In this document: in pieces, positions 1-10,062 of the stretch
Layout: each line of letters starts with the position of its first letter
Numbering within the stretch: position 1 is the stretch's first letter
Assembly: GCA_021846325.1 (NCBI GenBank)
Contig: JAJZBX010000005.1
Location: 62,001 to 126,000, forward strand
Source: Actinomycetes bacterium
GTDB taxonomy: Bacteria; Actinomycetota; Acidimicrobiia; Acidimicrobiales; RAAP-2
DNA: 64,000 nt
Direction: 5' to 3'
Made by a program: the position numbers and the translations under genes
Notes under the pieces: model-generated
Databases searched by the model: none
What the model saw: only the letters and a program-made list of their open reading frames with translations
What the model was told of the DNA's origin: nothing

Positions 1-787
1 CCTCCAGGCTCAGCTCCTCGGGCCGGCGCGTCGCGGCAACACCCGCGCGTTCGAAGACCCCGTCACTCGCCCAGTCGGCCAGCGAACGCCGCAGCATCTT
101 GCGACGCTGGCCGAAGGCCGTGCGCACGACCTCGAAGAGATCGGCCTCAGCGACCACCGACGGGTCGATGCGGACCCGCTCGCGTCGGGTGATCGCGACG
201 AGTGAGGACTCAACCTTGGGTCGCGGGACAAAGACGTTCGCGCCGACGCGACCCACGACGACCGCGTCAGCGAAGTACTGCACGCGAAGGGACACCGCGC
301 CGTAGGCGTCGTCGCCGGCCGAGGCGGCGAGACGGTCGCCGACTTCGCGCTGGACCATGACGAGCAGACGCGACACCAGCGGCTGGGACTCCAGGATCCG
401 CAGCACCAGCGACGTGGCCACGTTGTAGGGCAGGTTGGCCACCACCACGCACTCGCGACCCTCGGTCACCTCGGCCACGTCCATCGTCGAGGCGTCGAGG
501 AGACGAACGGTGGCGCCGCGGGGTTCGACCAACTCGCGCAACGGCTCGATCAAGTGACGGTCCACCTCGACCGCCACGACCTGCGCACCAGTCTCGACCA
601 GGGCGAGCGTCAACGAACCGAGACCGGCCCCGATCTCGAGGACGAGGTCGCCCTCTCCCACGGCGGCGAGCCTCGCGATGCGACGCACGGTGTTGGCGTC
701 GGCCACGAAGTTTTGGCCGAGGGCCCGCGAGGGGGTGAGACCGTTTGCCTCGAGCAGGGCGTGGATGGTCTTGCGCGAGTGGGTCAC
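1..787 (-). CDS. rsmA: 16S rRNA (adenine(1518)-N6/adenine(1519)-N6)-dimethyltransferase, 3' end cut by window edge
   Basis: GTG at 787; translation VTHSRKTIHALLEANGLTPSRALGQNFVADANTVRRIARLAAVGEGDLVLEIGAGLGSLT has the KsgA GQNF and EIGAGLGSLT motifs. Confidence 0.93.
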   Translation of the reverse strand, partial: MTHSRKTIHALLEANGLTPSRALGQNFVADANTVRRIARLAAVGEGDLVLEIGAGLGSLTLALVETGAQVVAVEVDRHLIEPLRELVEPRGATVRLLDASTMDVAEVTEGRECVVVANLPYNVATSLVLRILESQPLVSRLLVMVQREVGDRLAASAGDDAYGAVSLRVQYFADAVVVGRVGANVFVPRPKVESSLVAITRRERVRIDPSVVAEADLFEVVRTAFGQRRKMLRRSLADWASDGVFERAGVAATRRPEELSLE

Positions 788-2001
788 CAGGAGACTTTGA
801 CTTCGATGACCCCGCGCCAGAGTGGGGCCAACTCAGCGAACTGGGTCTGGGCCAAATCGACGATCCGCCCCGGCGAGTAGTCCTGGTAGTCGGTGACCAC
901 GCACTGCACGATCCGCCCGGTCGCCAGGTCCTGCACCGTGATGCGCGTGCCCTTGGGCAGATACGACGTGGCGCACTGGCCCGGAATGTACGCGTACCAC
1001 GTCGCCACGCCGATGCGATCGTGGGTCAGCGGGCGCAGCGTCGTCGGCGGCGCGGTGGCCGTTGGCGCAGCGACCGCGGTCGTCGTCGTGACCGTGGCGA
1101 CGCGGGTGGTGTCGACCACGACGAGCGTCCCGCGGCGCACGAGGGTACCCGGGGCCGGGTTCTGCGCCGTGACCCGATCCCACGTGCCGTTAGCGCTGCC
1201 CACCCCCTGGGGGTACAGTCGCAGTCCGAGGCTCGATACGTCGGCCAGCACCCGGGCCCGATTGAGCCCGATCAGCGTCGGCACCCGCACGGTGCTCGAC
1301 GGCGCCACCACGTGCGCGCCCGCGAGCACGACCGTGCCGTGCCACGCGACGCGCGCACCGGGTCGAGGATTCTGGGCGACGACGATCGTCCAGTTAAGGG
1401 GACCGTTCACCGTGAAGTAAAGACCGGCGCTCGCCATCGCGTTGAAGGCCGCCGTGCGAGACCGGTGCACCACGTCGGGCATGACCGTCATGCCCGACGG
1501 CGACGACAGGGCCACGTGGGCAGTCACGACCGCGACCGTGGTGCGGACCGGGACCCGCGAGCCCGGACGGGGTCGTTGGGCGACCACGATCGTCCAGTTG
1601 ACGGGTCCCCGCGTCGAAAAGTAGAGGCCGGCCTGGGCCATGGCGGCAAAGGTCTCGGCCCGGGTGCGGTACAGCACGTCGGGCACGACGGTCTCGCCCG
1701 AGGCGGGCGAGACCGTGGCGACCGACGTGGCCAGCACGACCGTCGAACCCCACGGCACCAGCGTCCCGGGGGGTGGGTGCTCGGCGATGACCTCATTCCA
1801 GTCACGTGGGCCGTTGGTGCGAAAGTACAGTCCGGCCTGGGCCATGGCGGCGAAGGTCGTGGCGCGGTCGAAGTGGATGACGTTGGGCATGCGAACGGGC
1901 GCGTGCAACGACCCCGCCCCGGCGAGCGGCGGCGCCAGCAGGACCGGTAGCGGGCCCAGCAGGCCGACCACGGTCATCCACAGCACCAGGTGCCGACGCA
2001 C
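784..2001 (-). CDS. Secreted protein with four PASTA-like repeats and a C-terminal double-psi beta-barrel (RlpA/3D-like) domain
   Basis: Signal peptide; four repeats of the form VPDVx..A...AGLYF...GP.NW..V..Q.P.PG..V; C-term GVATWYAYIPGQCATSYLPKGTRITV...VVTDY...RIVDLA; overlaps rsmA start. Confidence 0.75.
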   Translation of the reverse strand: MRRHLVLWMTVVGLLGPLPVLLAPPLAGAGSLHAPVRMPNVIHFDRATTFAAMAQAGLYFRTNGPRDWNEVIAEHPPPGTLVPWGSTVVLATSVATVSPASGETVVPDVLYRTRAETFAAMAQAGLYFSTRGPVNWTIVVAQRPRPGSRVPVRTTVAVVTAHVALSSPSGMTVMPDVVHRSRTAAFNAMASAGLYFTVNGPLNWTIVVAQNPRPGARVAWHGTVVLAGAHVVAPSSTVRVPTLIGLNRARVLADVSSLGLRLYPQGVGSANGTWDRVTAQNPAPGTLVRRGTLVVVDTTRVATVTTTTAVAAPTATAPPTTLRPLTHDRIGVATWYAYIPGQCATSYLPKGTRITVQDLATGRIVQCVVTDYQDYSPGRIVDLAQTQFAELAPLWRGVIEVKVSW

Positions 2002-2140
2002 CCGGCGTTTCGATGTCCTCAGTTGTTCACCCTCCGCCAGGACAGCGGGTCGTCGTCACGCCCACGCAAAAGGCTAGGCACGGCCCAGCGCAAAGGCAAG
2101 CGCGCCAACTGAGAAACACGTACTACCTGATTAATGGGCT

Positions 2141-2929
2141 TTAGTGAGCGTCGAGCCGAAAGAGGCGCGCGGTGTTGGCCGACGTCTGACGTCGGAACTC
2201 GTCGACCGGCTCGCCGCGCAGCCCGGCGACAAACTCGCCCACCACGGCAACCAGCGCCGGTTCGTTCGGCCGTCCCCGGTGGGGAACCGGAGCCAAAAAG
2301 GGACTGTCGGTCTCGACGTGGAGCCGCTCGAGGGGCACGAGGCGCACCGCTTCACGCACGAGCTGTGCATTTTTGAAGGTGACGACGCCGGCGATCGAGA
2401 TATCGCAACCCAGCGACAAGCAGGCGGCGACGTCATCGGGGGTTCCCGTGAAGCAGTGGATCACCGTTCGCGCGGGCACACCCTCACTGCCCAAGACGTC
2501 GAAGAGGTCGTCAAAGGCGTCGCGCGCGTGTACGACCAGGGCGAGGTCGAGCTCGTGGGCCCACGCGATCTGGGCCGCGAACGCTCGTCGCTGATCCGTC
2601 CTCGCGGCGTGCTCGTAGAAATAGTCGAGACCGGTCTCGCCGATCCCCACCAGGCGAGGGTGCCCCGAACGGGCGAGCGCCTCGATCGGGGCGAGGTCCT
2701 GGCCAGCGTCGTGGGGGTGCAGCCCGACCACGCCGAACACGCGGACCGCCCCGTCGAGTTCAGTCAGCGCCAGCGCTTGGGCGGAGTTTGTCGCGTCGGT
2801 GCCAATCACGACCACCCGGTCCACGCCGGCGGCGTTGGCCCGTTCGAGCACCGCCTCGAGGGCGCCCGGCTGGTCTGGCGCCCCAAACTGATCTTGCAGA
2901 TGGCAGTGGGCGTCCGTCCAGCCGCTCAT
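2141..2929 (-). CDS. tatD: TatD family metal-dependent hydrolase
   Basis: TDAHCHLQD, GLHPHDA, GIGETGLDYF, HCFTG, ETDSPFLAP motifs. Confidence 0.93.
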   Translation of the reverse strand: MSGWTDAHCHLQDQFGAPDQPGALEAVLERANAAGVDRVVVIGTDATNSAQALALTELDGAVRVFGVVGLHPHDAGQDLAPIEALARSGHPRLVGIGETGLDYFYEHAARTDQRRAFAAQIAWAHELDLALVVHARDAFDDLFDVLGSEGVPARTVIHCFTGTPDDVAACLSLGCDISIAGVVTFKNAQLVREAVRLVPLERLHVETDSPFLAPVPHRGRPNEPALVAVVGEFVAGLRGEPVDEFRRQTSANTARLFRLDAH

Positions 2930-4479
2930 CGGTCCCCAACGATCCGCGGAAACAGTGGCGTCGCCCGATCGACCCGAACACCGCCCGGGTAGAGTCCCCA
3001 GCGCAGGCTCTCGCTCGCCAGGGCGTCGGTCGGAGCACCCGTGAGCCCGAGCCGGCGCCAGAGTTCGCGCGCGACCCCGGGCATCGCCGGTGTCACCAGG
3101 ATCGCCACGACGCGGATCGCCTCGAGGGCGTCACCGAGTACCCGCTCGACCTCGGCGCCTGGATCCAACTTCCACGGCGCGGTGCGCTCGAGAAAGGCGT
3201 TCGTCGCCCCGATGAGCGACCACGTCGCCTCCAGCGCGGCGTGCGGCGCGAAACGCTCCCACGCCGCACTCGCCTGCTCAATGGCCAGTTCCGCATCGCC
3301 GCGTAACGGCGAGTCGGGCGTCGGAGCGGGTCCGACGCCGTCGCACTTGGACGCCACGACCGTCGCCACCCGGGCGACGAGATTGCCGAGGTTGTTAGCC
3401 AGGTCGGTGTTATAGCGCTGGGTAATGCCCTCGTAGGAGAACTCCCCGTCGTTGCCCAGGGCCGTTTCGCGCAGCAGGTAGTACCGAAGCGCATCGACGC
3501 CGAACTCTTCGGTCAGCACCACCGGGGCAATATCGGTCAGGCGGACCGCGCCTTCGGCGGCCATGGTCTTGGACAGCTTCTGGCCCCCCACGAGCAACCA
3601 CCCGTGCACCTGCACGTGCTGGGGCGGCTCGAGTCCCGCCGCCATGCACATGGCGGGCCACCAGACGCAGTGGAAGCGAATGATCTCCTTGCCGATCAGG
3701 TGGTGCGATGACGGCCACCAGTGCGCGACCTGATCGGACGCTCGTCCGTACCCGAGTGCGGTGAGGTAGTTGATCAGCGCGTCGTACCAGACGTAGAAGA
3801 CGTGACGTTCGTCCCAGGGCACCGGCACGCCCCAGGTGATCGACGTGCGCGTGATCGAGATGTCGCGCAGTCCGCCCTTGATGAAAGAGTAGGCCTCGTT
3901 GCGTTTCGTCTCCGGCGTGACGAAGCCCGGGTGGCGGTCGTAGTACTCGATCAGGCGATCCTCGAAGGCCGACAGGCGAAAGAACCAGTTCTCCTCCTCC
4001 ATCTCGGTCAGGGGACGTCCGTGAACGGGGCAGTTGCCATCGACGCTCGCCTCGATCGTGTAATAGTCTTCGCAGCTCACGCAGTAGAGACCCTGGTAGA
4101 CGTCCTTGTAGATGAACCCGCGATCGTAAATTGCGCCGAGAAAGCGCTGCACGCTCTCGTAGTGGCGCGCCTCGGTCGTTCGGATGAAGTCGTCGTACCC
4201 CACGTCGAGCGCATCCCAGGCGTCGCGAAAGCGTTGCGATGTCTGGTCGGTCCACGCCTGGGACGTCACGCCGTGGGCCGCCGCCGCCTCGGCGACCTTT
4301 TGACCGTGCTCGTCGGTACCGGTGAGAAACAGCGTCTCGTCACCGCGCAGCCGGTGCCATCGAGCCAGGGCGTCGGCGTTGATCGTGGTGTAGGCGTGCC
4401 CGACGTGGGGTGCGTCGTTGACGTAGTAGATCGGGGTGGTGATGTAGAAGCGACCCATCGGACCAGCGTAACGAGTCAA
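2926..4479 (-). CDS. metG: Methionyl-tRNA synthetase
   Basis: FYITTPIYYVNDAPHVGHAYTTI, GTDEHGQK, LSKTMAAEG (KMSKS-like region). Confidence 0.95.
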   Translation of the reverse strand: MTRYAGPMGRFYITTPIYYVNDAPHVGHAYTTINADALARWHRLRGDETLFLTGTDEHGQKVAEAAAAHGVTSQAWTDQTSQRFRDAWDALDVGYDDFIRTTEARHYESVQRFLGAIYDRGFIYKDVYQGLYCVSCEDYYTIEASVDGNCPVHGRPLTEMEEENWFFRLSAFEDRLIEYYDRHPGFVTPETKRNEAYSFIKGGLRDISITRTSITWGVPVPWDERHVFYVWYDALINYLTALGYGRASDQVAHWWPSSHHLIGKEIIRFHCVWWPAMCMAAGLEPPQHVQVHGWLLVGGQKLSKTMAAEGAVRLTDIAPVVLTEEFGVDALRYYLLRETALGNDGEFSYEGITQRYNTDLANNLGNLVARVATVVASKCDGVGPAPTPDSPLRGDAELAIEQASAAWERFAPHAALEATWSLIGATNAFLERTAPWKLDPGAEVERVLGDALEAIRVVAILVTPAMPGVARELWRRLGLTGAPTDALASESLRWGLYPGGVRVDRATPLFPRIVGDR

Positions 4480-5336
4480 CTACCTCGCTCGGAACGGATC
4501 GCCAGCGCCGCGTCGTAGACCGCTCGACGCCCCACGCCCAAGCGGTCGGCGACGACGTTCACCGCGTCGCGCACGCTTGCTCCGGCCGATAGTTCTTCGA
4601 CGAGCGACGCGCGCACGGCTTCGGCGTTCGCCGACGTCGCGACAGCACCCTCGAGCACGACGACCACCTCACCGCGAACTTCGCCGTCGGCCCAGTGCGA
4701 CGCGACGTCGCGCAACGTGCCGCGCACGACTTCTTCGTGCACCTTGGTCAGCTCGCGTCCTACGGCCACGCGACGGTCGGCGAAGCGTGACGCCAACTCG
4801 ACGAGCGTCGTCACCAGCCGCTGTGGTGACTCGTAGAACACGACCGTTCGCCCCTCGCGGGCCCACTCGTCGAAGCGGCGACGTCGCTCGCCCGCTCGAC
4901 GCGGGACGAAACCCTCCATCACGAATCGTTCGATCTCGAATCCACTGACCGACAGTGCCGCCACCACGGCGCTCGGTCCGGGCGTCGTGGAAACGATGAG
5001 TCCCGCCTCGGCCACCGCCGCGACCACCCGACGCCCGGGATCGCTGATGCCGGGCGTGCCCGCGTCACTGACCAGCGCCACCAGTTCGCCCGCGGCGACC
5101 CGATCGACCACCTCGACGCTGAGGGTCGCCTCGTTGTGCTCACGCAAGGACCGCAGCCGCCCGCGGGCCTTGAGGTCACACGCGCTGAACAGGATCCGCG
5201 AGCGCCTCGTGTCCTCGCAGTACACGACGTCGGCGCGATCCAGGACCTCGCGAGCGCGTGGGCTGAGATCGCCGAGATTCCCGATCGGCGTGGCTACCAC
5301 CACCAGTTGTCCGCCGCCGCCCGCCGGATCTCGCAT
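4476..5336 (-). CDS. rsmI: 16S rRNA (cytidine(1402)-2'-O)-methyltransferase
   Basis: LVVVATPIGNLGDLSPRAREVL, VYCEDTRRS, SDAGTPGISDPG motifs. Confidence 0.95.
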   Translation of the reverse strand: MRDPAGGGGQLVVVATPIGNLGDLSPRAREVLDRADVVYCEDTRRSRILFSACDLKARGRLRSLREHNEATLSVEVVDRVAAGELVALVSDAGTPGISDPGRRVVAAVAEAGLIVSTTPGPSAVVAALSVSGFEIERFVMEGFVPRRAGERRRRFDEWAREGRTVVFYESPQRLVTTLVELASRFADRRVAVGRELTKVHEEVVRGTLRDVASHWADGEVRGEVVVVLEGAVATSANAEAVRASLVEELSAGASVRDAVNVVADRLGVGRRAVYDAALAIRSERGS

Positions 5337-5387
5337 CTCTCACCCCCGTACCGGCGCAGGTTGTGCGCTGTACTAAGATTGTCACCT

Positions 5388-5471
5388 ATGTCCAAGCGAA
5401 CCGTGAAGCGCAAGCTGCGCGCCAAGAAGAAGGCCAACCACGGCAAGAAGCCGAACTGCGGTCGGGGCTAG
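5388..5471 (+). CDS. 27-aa basic protein MSKRTVKRKLRAKKKANHGKKPNCGRG; candidate actinobacterial ribosomal protein bL37
   Basis: ATG 5388, TAG 5469-5471; KANHGKKPN core resembles the KANHGKRPN motif recalled for bL37. Confidence 0.75.
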   Translation: MSKRTVKRKLRAKKKANHGKKPNCGRG

Positions 5472-6319
5472 GGATTCGCTCGCCAGGTGAGACCCCGACG
5501 CGTCAGGGTCGAGGCGAGTACTGACGGCACGTCGCTCACCAGACCGTCGACGCCCAGATCGAGCAGTCGTTCCATCTCGGACTGCTCGTTGATCGTCCAG
5601 GCGTGAACGGCAATCCCCCATCGATGAGCGGCTTCGACGAAGGGTTCGTCAATCACGCGTACGTCGCCGTACGTGGCGGGAACCTGCAGGGCGACCGCGG
5701 GTGGCAGCGTCGGTCTCGTCTCGTGGCGCGTGTAGTAGAAAGCGGCCGTCTCTCGAGTCGCCGCTGACGTGGCTACGTCGGGAGCCGCCAAGCGAAACGC
5801 CGCGATCGCCTCGTCGATGAAGGACGCCACGATGACCCTTGAGGTTGCCTCGAGTCGTCGAAGCTCCTCGGCCAGCCGCGACTCGTAGGGCTCAACGTCG
5901 GGCGCGGTGCGTTTGATGTCGAGGTTGAGTAAGACCCCGGGGAACGTGGCGACGACCTCCTCGAGGGTCGCGATCGCGAAGCGTCGATCGCTCGGCGCAC
6001 GACCGCGCCACGGATACTCCTCAGCCCCTCGTCCGGGCGATGCGGTCTCGCCCGGCACGAACCAGTACGCGTTGTCGAGCGCTCGCAGCTGGGCGAGGCT
6101 CATCTCGGCAATGGACCCGTGGCCGTTGCTCGTGCGGTCGACCGTGTGGTCGTGACAGACCACGAGCGCTCGGTCACTCGTTGCGTGCACGTCGAGCTCA
6201 ACGGCGCTCGCACCCGCTCCCAACGCCTGTGCGATTGCGTAGAGCGTCGATGACGGCCCCTCAAACGAGCCCCCCTGATGGGCGAAGGCGATGACGCGCT
6301 GGTCGAGCCACTGGGTCAC
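5468..6319 (-). CDS. Glycerophosphodiester phosphodiesterase
   Basis: GTG at 6319; AFAHQGGSFEGPSSTLYAIAQALGAGASAVELDVHATSDRALVVCHDHTVDRTSNG. Confidence 0.88.
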   Translation of the reverse strand: MTQWLDQRVIAFAHQGGSFEGPSSTLYAIAQALGAGASAVELDVHATSDRALVVCHDHTVDRTSNGHGSIAEMSLAQLRALDNAYWFVPGETASPGRGAEEYPWRGRAPSDRRFAIATLEEVVATFPGVLLNLDIKRTAPDVEPYESRLAEELRRLEATSRVIVASFIDEAIAAFRLAAPDVATSAATRETAAFYYTRHETRPTLPPAVALQVPATYGDVRVIDEPFVEAAHRWGIAVHAWTINEQSEMERLLDLGVDGLVSDVPSVLASTLTRRGLTWRANP

Positions 6320-6642
6320 GGCGAATTGGCTCGAAGCGCCGCCGTCCCCACCTCGACGCGGTGCTCCATGTAGAAGGCCAGTCCCGGAACGAAGCCGGCG
6401 AGCAGCATCAGAACGAGCAGTCCGAAGTGCAGACGAGCCTTCAGCGTGAACTGGAAGCACATAACAAGGTAGATCGGGTAGAGCACGACGCCGTGGCCGA
6501 TGCCCACGATCGTGACCACGATCTTGAGGTGGTCCCACAGGGCGAGGTCCACCGTGTGCAGAATCAAAAAGATCACCAGCAGGATCAAGGTGCTCCCGGT
6601 GACGAAGGACATCATGCGGTACCGCCGAAACGCCGCCTCCAC
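6316..6642 (-). CDS. DUF3817-like integral membrane protein
   Basis: Three hydrophobic segments; RYRMMSFVTGSTLI...GHGVVLYPIYLVMCFQF; overlaps neighbours by 4 nt or less. Confidence 0.7.
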   Translation of the reverse strand: MEAAFRRYRMMSFVTGSTLILLVIFLILHTVDLALWDHLKIVVTIVGIGHGVVLYPIYLVMCFQFTLKARLHFGLLVLMLLAGFVPGLAFYMEHRVEVGTAALRANSP

Positions 6643-7013
6643 TAATGTCCCCAGAGCTTCTTCTTGGATCGTTCGGCGAGCTCGGCGAGGTGATCGTTGT
6701 AGGCCGCGAGCGTCGGGTCTTCGTCGGCCTCACGCTCGCGTGCCGCGCGCGCCTCGCGACGCATGCGCTCTTCGTACTCGGCGCGCTCGCGTTCGTCGTC
6801 GTGGGTAACTCGATCAAGATTCAACAGTGCGTACCAACCCAACACACCAAGAACGCCGAAAACCGGCCACTCGATCGAATAGAGAAAACTGAGCGAGTTC
6901 CCCTGCACGGCGCGACCGACTTGCCACCACGCCGCGGAAGCCGACATCGCGAGCCAGGCGATAAGGGCCAAGTGCAACAAGAGGGCCCTAACGCTAAACC
7001 ACTTCGACTTCAC
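6642..7013 (-). CDS. Small two-TM membrane protein with charged C-terminal region
   Basis: Complete ORF overlapping the DUF3817-like gene start; TM at N-terminus. Confidence 0.65.
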   Translation of the reverse strand: MKSKWFSVRALLLHLALIAWLAMSASAAWWQVGRAVQGNSLSFLYSIEWPVFGVLGVLGWYALLNLDRVTHDDERERAEYEERMRREARAAREREADEDPTLAAYNDHLAELAERSKKKLWGH

Positions 7014-7555
7014 CGCGCCATCCTAACCAACCGTCACAACCAAGTGCACTGCGTTGCCTCGCACGGCACGCCTCACGACGAACTTCCACCCGATGGGCAC
7101 CGACCGCCAATAAGCGAACACGCACGACGATCCAATACTGAGGCAACGATCAACGTGTTTGATCACGACGGTGGCGACCAATGGATCGGCGGGGCGCGAG
7201 AAACACTCGACGCTTGCTGGTAGATCCCGAACCGACGTCGAAAACGACGCCAACAATCCAACGGCGGTGAGCCGTCGGCCGGACCTCGTGCCACCTGAAG
7301 TTCGAGGTCGCCACGGGCGAACTGGAGACGCTCACGTCAACGGCGAGAGAACCGAGCCGCGACGACCACGTTTCAAGGACAACCACGAGGCTTCATAGAC
7401 CAATCTAGCGAGCGCACCGGCAACGTCTTTTCGAAGCCATCGTTGGGCGTTCGGTGTCGTTGGCGAAGGTTGGCCCACCCAATTCAGTCCACCTCGTCGC
7501 CGTATAGGGAAGGTGCCTCGTGGCGGAGCCCCCGCGAACACCACCATAGGATGTC

Positions 7556-8395
7556 GTGGTGCCGTCCTCCGTTGCGCCCTTTTCCTGGCACGACGTCGGG
7601 CGATTCCAGCTCGATCCCTTTGGTATCGCGCTGCTGGTGGCAGCCGGGGTGCTCTACGCGTGGGGCGTCTCACGCACCACGGGCTGGCCGCGGTGGCGCA
7701 ATCTGTACTTCGCGTTGGGATTGGTCGTGACCTTCCTAGCCACTGAGTCGGTGATCGGCGTCTACGACCGAACCTATTTCAGCGATCACATGATCCAGCA
7801 CCTCCTGCTCATCATGGTGGCCGCCCCACTGTTCGCGTTGGCCACCCCGTTGGATTTGGCCTACGCCGCCGGAACGACCTGGCTGCGACGAGTGCTCGAC
7901 GGTCGGATCGTCACCTTTCTCACCCAACCTCTTTTGGCTTTCGCGATCTACTTCGTGTTCATCCCGATTGCCCACCTGACCAACCTCTACAACGAGATGC
8001 TCCTGCACGACTGGATTCACGACGCCGAGCACCTCGCGTTTCTCGTCGTGGGGTACCTCTTCTTTCGAGTCGCCTTCGGCCTCGAGCGGGGCCGTACCAT
8101 CCATCCCGGGCTACGCCTCGTCTACGTGATGGCCGCCGTGCCCGTAGACACCTTCACCGGGCTGGCGCTCGCGATGTCGTCGCACAATCCCTTCTCGGCT
8201 TACCAGCGCTTGGCGCCCGTCGGTTCCACGTCATCGTCGATCCTCGACAACGTCCATCTCGGAGGTGCTTACATGTGGATCGGGGGTGACGCGCTCATGC
8301 TCGCCGCCTGCATACCCATCGCCGTCGCCTGGGTTCGATGGGAGACCCTTCGCACAGCCGAACTCGACGCCCAACTCGATGCCGAAGGTCGCTGA
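7556..8395 (+). CDS. Cytochrome c oxidase assembly factor CtaG-like membrane protein
   Basis: FSDHMIQHLLLIMVAAPLFALATP, HDWIHDAEHLAFLVVGYLFF; multiple TMs. Confidence 0.88.
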   Translation: MVPSSVAPFSWHDVGRFQLDPFGIALLVAAGVLYAWGVSRTTGWPRWRNLYFALGLVVTFLATESVIGVYDRTYFSDHMIQHLLLIMVAAPLFALATPLDLAYAAGTTWLRRVLDGRIVTFLTQPLLAFAIYFVFIPIAHLTNLYNEMLLHDWIHDAEHLAFLVVGYLFFRVAFGLERGRTIHPGLRLVYVMAAVPVDTFTGLALAMSSHNPFSAYQRLAPVGSTSSSILDNVHLGGAYMWIGGDALMLAACIPIAVAWVRWETLRTAELDAQLDAEGR

Positions 8396-8548
8396 GCCGA
8401 GCAGTGCCCACTGGAACCTCCGCCGGGGCAACCGACCCGCGGCGCCTCGAAACTTCCGATAACCCTAATTGGCCCACGCTCAAGCACGAACTGGGCGCCC
8501 GCGTCGGCGCTGCACGAAGCAGGACTTCAGCTCGCGCGACGCACGGCA

Positions 8549-9163
8549 CTACTGCGGCGAGCGCTGCTCGTAGATCCTGATCGCCATCGCGAGACTGAGT
8601 GGACCTCGTTGCACCCAACCCGCATTGCGCATCGCGCTCGGATGTCGATCCGGCCAGCTGGCACTGGTTGCGCCGACGAAACCAAGGAGGGCGGGCAGGT
8701 CGACACCGGACACTGATCCCTCCTCGACTGCTCGCAACCACGCTTCGTCGACCCCCATCCTTTGAGCCACCACCTCTCGAGCGAGCCCACTGGCCATTCT
8801 GCGTTGGCGAAGGTCCTTGCCCAATCCTTGCCCACCGGTCGACGTGGTCTGGTCGTCGACGTGGCGTGGTTGCGTCGCACCGATAGAGCGTTCTTCGTCG
8901 ACGGCCTCAACAAACCGACGCGCTACGGGATTGCCCGCCCCGTCGACGGGGACTGGCCCATCGCCCGCCCACAGGTATTCACTGTCGTCGAGTCTGACGA
9001 GGATGAAGTCGTTCCCGCGCTCCTGCCACCAGGCGATCGCGTCGAACACCGACGCAAAGGACGGGCTCAACCGGTAGCCCCCACCGGGCGCGTCGCCTTC
9101 ACCGATCCCCGACCACCACGAGCGTTCGTTCGCTTCTCGACAAATAAAGACACGCTCACCCAT
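8549..9163 (-). CDS. Hypothetical protein with possible XRE-like helix-turn-helix region
   Basis: LGKDLRQRRMASGLAREVVAQRMGVDEAWLRAVEEGSVSGVDL resembles a HTH_3 fold; 204-aa uninterrupted ORF. Confidence 0.5.
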   Translation of the reverse strand: MGERVFICREANERSWWSGIGEGDAPGGGYRLSPSFASVFDAIAWWQERGNDFILVRLDDSEYLWAGDGPVPVDGAGNPVARRFVEAVDEERSIGATQPRHVDDQTTSTGGQGLGKDLRQRRMASGLAREVVAQRMGVDEAWLRAVEEGSVSGVDLPALLGFVGATSASWPDRHPSAMRNAGWVQRGPLSLAMAIRIYEQRSPQ

Positions 9164-9532
9164 CGAGACTCCGCTCTATCCGCCCGTCAAAACCGCTACC
9201 GACTACCACGCTACGTGCCAACTCGTTGGGCGACCGTACGCCATTGACATCGTGTGACAACGAGCCTTCGCTCACTGATGCCCCGAACAACGCCGCCGAG
9301 CCGGCGCCGAGCAGCCACGCACCCCCATGTAATTGAGTGGGATCCGAGGTGGTCACGACGTCACCACGTCACGGGCGCCGTGCGCCGAACAGCGCCCGCG
9401 CTGGGAGAACGGCTATCGACCGCCACCGTACCGATTCGTTGGTCGCCGACGTTCGCTGAACCAACGATGAGGGGTCGCGTCGTTGACGCGGTGGCACGAA
9501 GCCTGGTCCTTGAGCGGATGCACCCGGTCGCG

Positions 9533-9742
9533 TCACCCGCGAGAGCGAGACGGCGACCGGCGGAACGCCAACGGGCGATGCTGCGGCAGCCGACGTAGGA
9601 CCGACACGATTTCGCCTACCACCAGAAGTCCGAGCGTCACGTACGCGCCCATCGCGCCAGCGAACGTGGCGACCACCAGCGTCACCAGTACGAGCGCCAT
9701 AAGCACGAGCCAGAACTTGATCAACCCAACGATGAAGCGCAT
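9533..9742 (-). CDS. Small two-TM membrane protein
   Basis: MRFIVGLIKFWLVLMALVLVTLVVATFAGAMGAYVTLGLLVVGEIVSVL. Confidence 0.5.
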   Translation of the reverse strand: MRFIVGLIKFWLVLMALVLVTLVVATFAGAMGAYVTLGLLVVGEIVSVLRRLPQHRPLAFRRSPSRSRG

Positions 9743-10062
9743 CTCGCGACCTCCGAATCCACGTTATCGCCACCTCGCAGCGCCCTATGGCTGGGAGCAC
9801 ATCGGTTGCTCCTGATCACGTGGTCCGGGCAACGCCGGTAGCAGATGGTGGCGACACCGCGAACTGCTCGGGCTCGACACTGGCCGACTTGACCCGCAAC
9901 TCGCGTCTTGGGCTTGCAACGCCCCCGCGCCACAGGACGAACTGAACGCCACACTCGTACCTAAGTCCGTACACGAATATTCTACATAGTAACTGGAATT
10001 AGTAGTGATATCTCTCTAGAGTACGCGTGAGAGGCGTCTCTCGTCTCTAAGGGGGGTTACTT

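Noticed and set aside
745-1950. 401-aa + strand ORF
   Set aside because: Antisense shadow of the PASTA/DPBB gene; composition is Arg/Gly/His rich and repeats mirror the minus-strand repeats.
7014-7555. Possible pseudogene in the 540-bp gap before ctaG
   Set aside because: Short ORFs in several frames but no family similarity I could recognise.
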